DNA of 64,000 nucleotides from Burkholderiales bacterium. GTDB lineage: Bacteria > Pseudomonadota > Gammaproteobacteria > Burkholderiales > Burkholderiaceae_E. The stretch lies in assembly GCA_003577305.1 (NCBI GenBank), contig QEVL01000005.1, positions 1 to 64,000 of the forward strand. The letters run 5' to 3'. The position numbers and the translations under genes are program-made. Below the pieces are notes generated by a model, which saw only the letters and a list, made by a program, of their open reading frames with translations, was not told where the DNA came from and did not search any database. Below, piece by piece: positions 59,072 through 64,000 of the stretch. Numbering within the stretch: position 1 is the first letter of the stretch; each line of letters begins with the position of its first letter.

Positions 59072-60100
59072 TCAGCGCCACGGGCGATTGTAGGCGCCCA
59101 GCGTGTGCTGCTGGCCTTCGGACCAGCGCCCGAGCGCGGCCACCCACTGCGGCTGCACCGTGAAACGCGCGGGCTGCGCCGCGCACTGGTCGATTGCCGC
59201 GCGCCAGACGCGCGTGACCTGCTCGACGTAGGCCGGGCTGCGCTGGCGACCCTCGATCTTGATCGCCGCGATGCCGAACTCCATCAACTGCGGCAGCACC
59301 GCCAGCGTGTTCAGGCTGGTGGGCTCCTCGAGCGCGTAGTCGCGCACGCCCTCGACGTGAAAGCGCCCCTTGCACAGCGTCGGATAGCCGCGCGGCTCGT
59401 CGGGCGCGTAGCTGTCGATCAGCACTTCGTTCAGGCGCGCGTGCACGCCGTCGGCGGCGTCCTCCCAGCGCACCGCCGACGGCGGCGAGCACACGCCCGC
59501 GGTGTTGGGCGACTGGCCGGTGGCGTAGGAGGACAGCGCGCAGCGGCCCTCGACCATCACGCACAGGCTGCCGAAGCCGAAGACTTCGATCTCGGCGTCG
59601 GTGTGGCGGCAGACGTGCCCGACCTGCGACAGCGTGAGCACGCGCGGCAGCACCGCGCGCTGGATGCCGTAGCGCTCGCGGTAGAACTCGATCGCCTCGT
59701 AGGTGGTGGCCGAGGCCTGCACCGACAGGTGCAGCCGCAGTTGCGGATGGTGGTCGCGCGCGTAGGCGAGCACCGCGGTGTCGGCGCAGATGAGCGCGTC
59801 GGCGCCGAGCCTGGCCGCCACGTCGACCGCGGCCCACCAGCGCGCGGGTTCGCGCGCATCGGCGAAAGTGTTCAGCGCCATCAGCACGCGCGCGTTGCGC
59901 GCGTGCGCGTAGGCGATGCCTTCGCGGGCCTGGTCGAGGTCGAAGTTCAGGCCGGCGAAGTTGCGCGCATTGGTCGCGTCTTTCAGGCCCATGTAGACCG
60001 CGTCGGCGCCGGCATCGATCGCGCGCTCGAGCGCCCGCAGCGAACCGGCGGGGCAGACGAGATCGGGTTTGCGCGGCACGGCGGTTCGTTGTTCGGTCAT
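59072..60100 (-). CDS. ubiU: Oxygen-independent ubiquinone hydroxylation protein UbiU
   Basis: A 342-residue U32-family partner of UbiV. Candidate 4Fe-4S ligands are C180, C187, C204 and C243, with spacings 7, 17 and 39 that match those of E. coli UbiU. GFGSLCVMVEGRCALSSY and SPNTAGVCSP surround them. The ATG at 60100 has a GGAGG site. The nnrS stop is 52 bases upstream, so read-through from nnrS is likely. Confidence 0.93.
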   Translation of the reverse strand: MTEQRTAVPRKPDLVCPAGSLRALERAIDAGADAVYMGLKDATNARNFAGLNFDLDQAREGIAYAHARNARVLMALNTFADAREPARWWAAVDVAARLGADALICADTAVLAYARDHHPQLRLHLSVQASATTYEAIEFYRERYGIQRAVLPRVLTLSQVGHVCRHTDAEIEVFGFGSLCVMVEGRCALSSYATGQSPNTAGVCSPPSAVRWEDAADGVHARLNEVLIDSYAPDEPRGYPTLCKGRFHVEGVRDYALEEPTSLNTLAVLPQLMEFGIAAIKIEGRQRSPAYVEQVTRVWRAAIDQCAAQPARFTVQPQWVAALGRWSEGQQHTLGAYNRPWR

Positions 60101-60152
60101 CGGGAATTCCTCCGGAGCGGGCGCCGGCGTGGCGCCCTCGTGTGAGCGGCGG

Positions 60153-61457
60153 TCATCCGGCACGCCCGTCGCTGCGCGGCCGGCCGTACCAGCGGGCATG
60201 CCGGACGGCCCATGCGAGCATCGCGAATGCCCACAGAACGGCCGCCGCGAGCAGCAGCGACGGCGTGGCGGGCAGCCAGGCCGCGACGAGGCGCAGCGCT
60301 ACGGCGGCCTGGAGAACGAGGAACAGCGCCCAGGCGAAGCGATCGATCGCCTGCGCGCGCCCGTCCTGGCCCGCGCTCACGCGGGTCACGAACGCGAACT
60401 GGATCGAGCCGAAGAAGCCCATGCCGAGCGCGTGCAGGCTCGGGATCGGCGAATGGTTCGGTTCGCCGGTGAACCAGGCTTGCGCGGCCGATGCGGCCTG
60501 CAGCGCGAAGGCCAGGCCCAGCCAGACGAAGCCGAGGTTCAGCATCGCGAGCAGGCGGATGCGCAGGTTCTGGGTTGCGCGCCAACGCAACGCGAGCCCG
60601 AAGACCAGCGCGGCGGCGCCGGCGTCGACGACGAGTGCCGTTGCCGCGAGCATGGGATTGGCGAGCGGGCCCGACGCGAACGGCACCTGCAGGCCGAGCA
60701 GCGCCAGCAGCGTCCAGAGCAGCCATTCCGGGTGGCGCTCGTCGAGGCGCGGTGCGGCTACGCCGAAGAACGGCACCATCCGGTGCATCGCGGTGGCGAA
60801 CACCGGAGAGAGGAACCACCAAAGCCCGACGGCGAGCGCGGCGCCCACCGCCGCCGGTGCGCCGGCGGCCAGGCCGGCCGCGGCAGCCCACAGTGCAGCA
60901 GCGCCGACGCCGCAGGCGCAGCCGATGACCCTGAGGTGAGTGCGGTCGGCGACGCGACTGCGCCGCAGCAGTTGCGCCAGGCGCCAGACGAACACGGTCC
61001 AGCCGGTCGCGACCACCGCAAGCCCGGTTGCGGCGAGCGTCGGGTCGAGGTGCACGCCGGCCAGGAAGGCGCCCCAGCCGGCGAGCCAGGCGGCCGCCAC
61101 CGGCAGCAGGCTGTGCGCCGGCATCGTCCCCAGGGCCAGCCAACGTGGCCCGGCGGTGAACAGGAAGCCGGCGAAGAACATCGGCATGAACGAGAAGCTC
61201 ATCAGCAGCGCGTGGGCGTGGGTCGGTGCGACGGCCCAGTGGATCGGCCGGTGCGCAACGAGCTGGGCCGCCAGCGTTGCGAGCCACCACAGTGCACTCG
61301 CCGAGACCATCGCCGAGCCGACGAAGAAACCGAGGCGATGCGGCGCATCGAGCAGGCGGATGACTCGCCACGGCCCGGGCGATGCGTCGCGCTGCGCGGG
61401 ACGCTTCGTGCGGCCTGCGGCGTGAACGGAGGGCACGGAGGAGCGGCTGCGCGTCAC
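60153..61457 (-). CDS. nnrS: NnrS-family membrane protein
   Basis: A polytopic protein (about 434 residues) of the NnrS family, heme- and copper-containing proteins linked to NO metabolism and nitrosative stress. About 12 membrane helices are visible; WAVAPTHAHALLMSFSFMPMF and ATAMHRMVPFFGVA contain conserved His residues. The start is uncertain: GTG at 61457 is chosen because it lies downstream of the predicted transcription start (about 61467). GTG at 61436, and an earlier GTG at 61496 with a weak AAGG, are alternatives. It is first in the nnrS-ubiU-ubiV-ubiT unit. Confidence 0.86.
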   Translation of the reverse strand: MTRSRSSVPSVHAAGRTKRPAQRDASPGPWRVIRLLDAPHRLGFFVGSAMVSASALWWLATLAAQLVAHRPIHWAVAPTHAHALLMSFSFMPMFFAGFLFTAGPRWLALGTMPAHSLLPVAAAWLAGWGAFLAGVHLDPTLAATGLAVVATGWTVFVWRLAQLLRRSRVADRTHLRVIGCACGVGAAALWAAAAGLAAGAPAAVGAALAVGLWWFLSPVFATAMHRMVPFFGVAAPRLDERHPEWLLWTLLALLGLQVPFASGPLANPMLAATALVVDAGAAALVFGLALRWRATQNLRIRLLAMLNLGFVWLGLAFALQAASAAQAWFTGEPNHSPIPSLHALGMGFFGSIQFAFVTRVSAGQDGRAQAIDRFAWALFLVLQAAVALRLVAAWLPATPSLLLAAAVLWAFAMLAWAVRHARWYGRPRSDGRAG

Positions 61458-61473
61458 GGAAAACCGAAAGTCG

Positions 61474-61515
61474 ACTGTAGGCGCCGCTATCAGCACGCGC
61501 CTTGCGTCATATCAA
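61474..61515 (-). promoter_or_regulatory. FNR/Anr-like site and -10 element upstream of nnrS-ubiUVT
   Basis: On the minus strand TTGAT-ATGA-CGCAA (61515-61502) has a perfect left half and a 3-of-5 right half relative to TTGAT-N4-ATCAA. A -10-like TACAGT (61479-61474) is centred 32 bases from the site centre. That is exactly the spacing of a class II FNR promoter with the site at -41.5. The start would fall near 61467. Anaerobic activation of the operon is inferred. Confidence 0.62.
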
Positions 61516-61619
61516 GTGGAATGTATGCGCCAAGGGGATTGCCGCCGGAAAGCCTGTCGCGCGATGCGCCGAGGATCAGCATAATTCCCCCACCGCCAAC
61601 CGTAGCACACGGGACATCG

Positions 61620-62159
61620 ATGAACCGCGCCGCCGCCGTCGAAACGCAGCCCAGCCCGGGCGGCTCCGCCGATCGCTCTTCGCTGCCGCCAGGACAGTCC
61701 GCCGACGCGATCGAGGCGCTGCAGAATTTCCGCGTCATCTTCCGGGCGGTGCGGCGCCACTTCCACGAGGTCGAGGAGCGCTGCGGAATCAGCGGCTCGC
61801 AACTCTGGGCGCTCTCGGTCGTCGTGCAGGCGCCGGGCATCCGCGTCAAGGATCTCGCCCGCTCGATGGCGGTGCAGCAGTCCACCGCGAGCAACCTGGT
61901 CGAGCAACTGGTGCGCCAGGGGCTGATCCGCCGCGCCCGCGAGAGCACCGACCAGCGCATCGTGCAGCTGCATCCGACCGAAGCGGGCGAGCAGGTGATC
62001 GCTCGTGCGCCCAAGCCACTGGTGGGCATACTCGCCGACGTGCTGTCGCGCCTGGATCCGAAGCGCCTCGCCACGCTGAACCGCCTGCTCGACGAGGTGG
62101 TGAAGTCGATGCGCAGCGCCGACCGCAGCGCGCGGCACCTGCCGCTGGCCGACCTGTAA
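61620..62159 (+). CDS. MarR-family transcriptional regulator
   Basis: A 179-residue winged-helix regulator, divergent from nnrS. About 30 disordered residues precede the domain. The HTH region is GIRVKDLARSMAVQQSTASNLVEQLVRQGLIRR at about 78-110, followed by the wing STDQRIVQLHPTEAG. CATAAT at about 61581 may be its -10. It could regulate glk 21 bases downstream or the nnrS operon; sequence does not decide. Confidence 0.87.
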   Translation: MNRAAAVETQPSPGGSADRSSLPPGQSADAIEALQNFRVIFRAVRRHFHEVEERCGISGSQLWALSVVVQAPGIRVKDLARSMAVQQSTASNLVEQLVRQGLIRRARESTDQRIVQLHPTEAGEQVIARAPKPLVGILADVLSRLDPKRLATLNRLLDEVVKSMRSADRSARHLPLADL

Positions 62160-62180
62160 GCGGCCGCTGGCCAGGCCTCG

Positions 62181-63158
62181 ATGTCCGGCACGCGCGACTG
62201 GCTGTTCACCGACATCGGCGGCACCAACGTGCGCATCTGCCGCTGGGGCCGCGAGGCCGGTGCCGGTGCGATCACGCGAATGCGCGCCGACGCGAGCGCC
62301 GGCGTCGCCGAAGCACTGCTCGGTTTCGAGCGCACGCAGGCGCAGCCCGCGGCGCACGCCGCACTCGCGATCGCGCTGGCGGTGCGTAGCGGCCCGCTGC
62401 GAATGACCAACCGCGACTGGGTGCTCGATCCGGAAAGCCTGCGCGCGACCCTGCAGTTGCGCACGCTGTGCGTCGTCAACGATTTCGTCGCCGCCGCCGC
62501 CGGCTTGTCGGCACTGGGCGAGGGCGACACCGCCGTGCTGCGTGCCGGCACCCGAGGATCGGGCAGCCGGCTGCTGATCGGCCCGGGAACCGGACTCGGC
62601 GTGGCTGCGCTGATCGGCGGGGCCGGCGGCGAAGACGAACGCGTGCTTGCCAGCGAGGCCGGTCACATGGGTCTTGCCTGGCTGGACACCGCAATCGAGG
62701 CGCTGCGCGAGCGCGGTCGCGCGCGCTGGGGGCGGATGTCGTGGGAGCGCCTGCTCTGCGGCGAAGGGCTCGGCTGGCTGCACGCCTGGCGCAGCGGCGC
62801 CGCCACGCCGACGCCGGCGCCCGAGGTCGTCGCGCGCGCGGCGCAGGGCGAGCGGGCCGCGCGCGAGGCGGTGCAGTGGTTTTCGCGCCTGCTCGGCGCG
62901 TTTGCGGGCGACCTGTGCCTCGCCTTCGGCGCCGACGCCGGCGTCTGGCTCACCGGAGGAGTGCTCGACGGGCTGGGCGAGGGGCTCGACGCCGCGGCGT
63001 TCCTCGAGGCGTTCGACGACAAGGGGCGCTACGCGGCGAGCCAGCGCGAAGTGCCGGTGCGCCGCGTGCTCGTCGGCGACCTCGCGTTTCGCGGGCTGGC
63101 ACGCATCGTTGACGGTGCCTGTCGGGCACCCTTGCTGCGAGTGACCGCTGCGCACTGA
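62181..63158 (+). CDS. glk: Glucokinase
   Basis: A 325-residue bacterial glucokinase (Glk family, not ROK). Phosphate-binding motif FTDIGGTNVRICRW is at about 9-22, VVNDFVAAAAGL at about 98 carries the catalytic Asp, IGPGTGLGVAALIGG is the second phosphate loop, and SEAGHMGLAW carries a glucose ligand. A third loop GVWLTGGVLDGL is at about 254. It follows the MarR gene closely and may share its transcript. Confidence 0.93.
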   Translation: MSGTRDWLFTDIGGTNVRICRWGREAGAGAITRMRADASAGVAEALLGFERTQAQPAAHAALAIALAVRSGPLRMTNRDWVLDPESLRATLQLRTLCVVNDFVAAAAGLSALGEGDTAVLRAGTRGSGSRLLIGPGTGLGVAALIGGAGGEDERVLASEAGHMGLAWLDTAIEALRERGRARWGRMSWERLLCGEGLGWLHAWRSGAATPTPAPEVVARAAQGERAAREAVQWFSRLLGAFAGDLCLAFGADAGVWLTGGVLDGLGEGLDAAAFLEAFDDKGRYAASQREVPVRRVLVGDLAFRGLARIVDGACRAPLLRVTAAH

Positions 63159-63302
63159 TGCGGGCCGGCCGCGGCGAAGCGCCGTGCAGGCGGTCTCGAA
63201 CTGCCTGGGCGCCGTGCGCGCGCGTTCGGCCGAAAGCGTCACGATAGAATGCCGGATGCGCGCAGCAAGGACCATGCCACCGGCGCGGCCCCCGAGTCGG
63301 CT

Positions 63303-64000
63303 TCAGTCGACCAGGGCCGGTGCTTCGCGCGCGCGGCTCCTGCCGGCGAACTGCGCCAGCGCGACGCCGCCGAGCGTGATTGCCGCGCCGAGCAGCTTGG
63401 CGGCGGTGAAGCGCTCGTCCGATGCGATCCACGCGACGACTCCGGCGACCGGCGGCATCAGGTACATCAGCGGGGCAGTGCGGCCCACGCCGCGCACCGC
63501 GTTGGCCCATCCCCAGGCCAGCCAGCCGGCGAAGGCCGAAACGGTCACCGCCCACAGCAGGCCGAGCCAGAGCAGTGGCGAGAGCCTCGTCCACTCGACG
63601 CCCATGCCCGCCGGCATCGACAGTGCCACGACGGGCACGCTGCCGAGCAACGTCGCGTAGGCCATCACCACGATTCCACCATGGCGTTCGATCAGCGGCT
63701 TCGAGGCAACGGTGTAGTACGAGAAGAAGCTTGCCGCGACCAGCAGGAACAGGTCGCCGCCGCCGGCCAGCCAGCGGCCGGCGAGCAGCTTGTCCGACAG
63801 GAACACCAACACGCCGGCGCAGGCGGCCGCCACGCCCGCGATCTGCGCGCCGTTGAGCCGCTCGATGCCGGACCAGCGCAGGATCAGCAGCGTGAAGATC
63901 GGTCCGCACGCCAGGATCAGCGAACTGGAGAACGCGGTCGACCAGTCGATGCCGTAGGTCACCATGCCCACGTGGAGCACGTGACCGACGAAGCCGAGCC
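63303..64000 (-). CDS. EamA-family (DMT) transporter, N-terminus cut by window edge
   Basis: At least 232 residues of a drug/metabolite-type permease. The reading frame continues to the window end, so the N-terminus is missing. Seven to eight hydrophobic helices are visible, and the second EamA repeat starts near LLVAASFFSYYTV. SSSLILACGPIFTLLILRW and APLMYLMPPVAGVVAWI are typical of the family. The substrate is unknown. It is convergent with glk across a 144-bp gap in which I see no further feature. Confidence 0.86.
   Translation of the reverse strand, partial: LGFVGHVLHVGMVTYGIDWSTAFSSSLILACGPIFTLLILRWSGIERLNGAQIAGVAAACAGVLVFLSDKLLAGRWLAGGGDLFLLVAASFFSYYTVASKPLIERHGGIVVMAYATLLGSVPVVALSMPAGMGVEWTRLSPLLWLGLLWAVTVSAFAGWLAWGWANAVRGVGRTAPLMYLMPPVAGVVAWIASDERFTAAKLLGAAITLGGVALAQFAGRSRAREAPALVD

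Overview
The window is a high-GC proteobacterial chromosome segment, most likely from a betaproteobacterium of the Burkholderiales. The evidence is the ssrA tag ANDERFALAA, the block gyrA-pheA-hisC-tyrA-aroA-cmk-rpsA-ihfB-lapA-lapB-hldE, the paired cyanophycin synthetases, a second infA with a betaproteobacterial C-terminus, and murJ divergent from rpsT. Genes are tightly packed, with many 4-base start/stop overlaps and only short intergenic gaps. No tRNA, rRNA, CRISPR array or intact mobile element is visible. The only mobile trace is a transposase C-terminus at the extreme left edge.

Layout. Positions 1-510 hold the transposase remnant and ssrA (tmRNA, minus strand) with its terminator. Positions 700-3264 hold a PaaX-type regulator overlapping an AidB-like acyl-CoA dehydrogenase. 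Positions 3293-11176 form a cyanophycin locus: cphA1 and a cphA2-type paralogue on the minus strand, then a divergent half-size ABC transporter overlapping a DUF1854 gene. Positions 11198-14807 carry gph and ubiG, an OmpA-family protein, and an MTA/SAH-deaminase-type amidohydrolase. Positions 15027-29773 are a long plus-strand housekeeping run covering DNA gyrase A, phenylalanine/tyrosine/histidine/chorismate enzymes, CMP kinase, ribosomal protein S1, IHF-beta, LPS-control proteins LapA/LapB, a heptose kinase, a ComEA-like protein and UbiA. serC, often found between gyrA and pheA, is absent here.

Positions 29833-45655 carry proC, murJ, rpsT, a YggS-type PLP protein, pilT-pilU, infA, a DUF481 protein with an NlpE-like lipoprotein, an rRNA-methyltransferase-like protein, a HemJ-like membrane protein, proA, holA, lptE and leuS. 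Positions 45759-57595 are accessory: a small predicted membrane protein, a TonB-dependent receptor, a tandem universal stress protein, two paralogous IclR regulators flanking acetate kinase, a TRAP transporter (dctPQM), a divergent GMC oxidoreductase, and purU.

Positions 57679-61457 look like one anaerobiosis operon, nnrS-ubiU-ubiV-ubiT. It is preceded by an FNR/Anr-like site and a -10 element at class II spacing. It would supply oxygen-independent ubiquinone hydroxylation alongside an NO-associated membrane protein, suggesting a facultative (possibly denitrifying) lifestyle. The window ends with a MarR regulator, glucokinase and a truncated EamA transporter.

The observations most worth following are the FNR-like control of nnrS-ubiUVT, the cyanophycin-linked transporter/DUF1854 pair, and the apparent loss of the normal 5' acceptor strand in ssrA.
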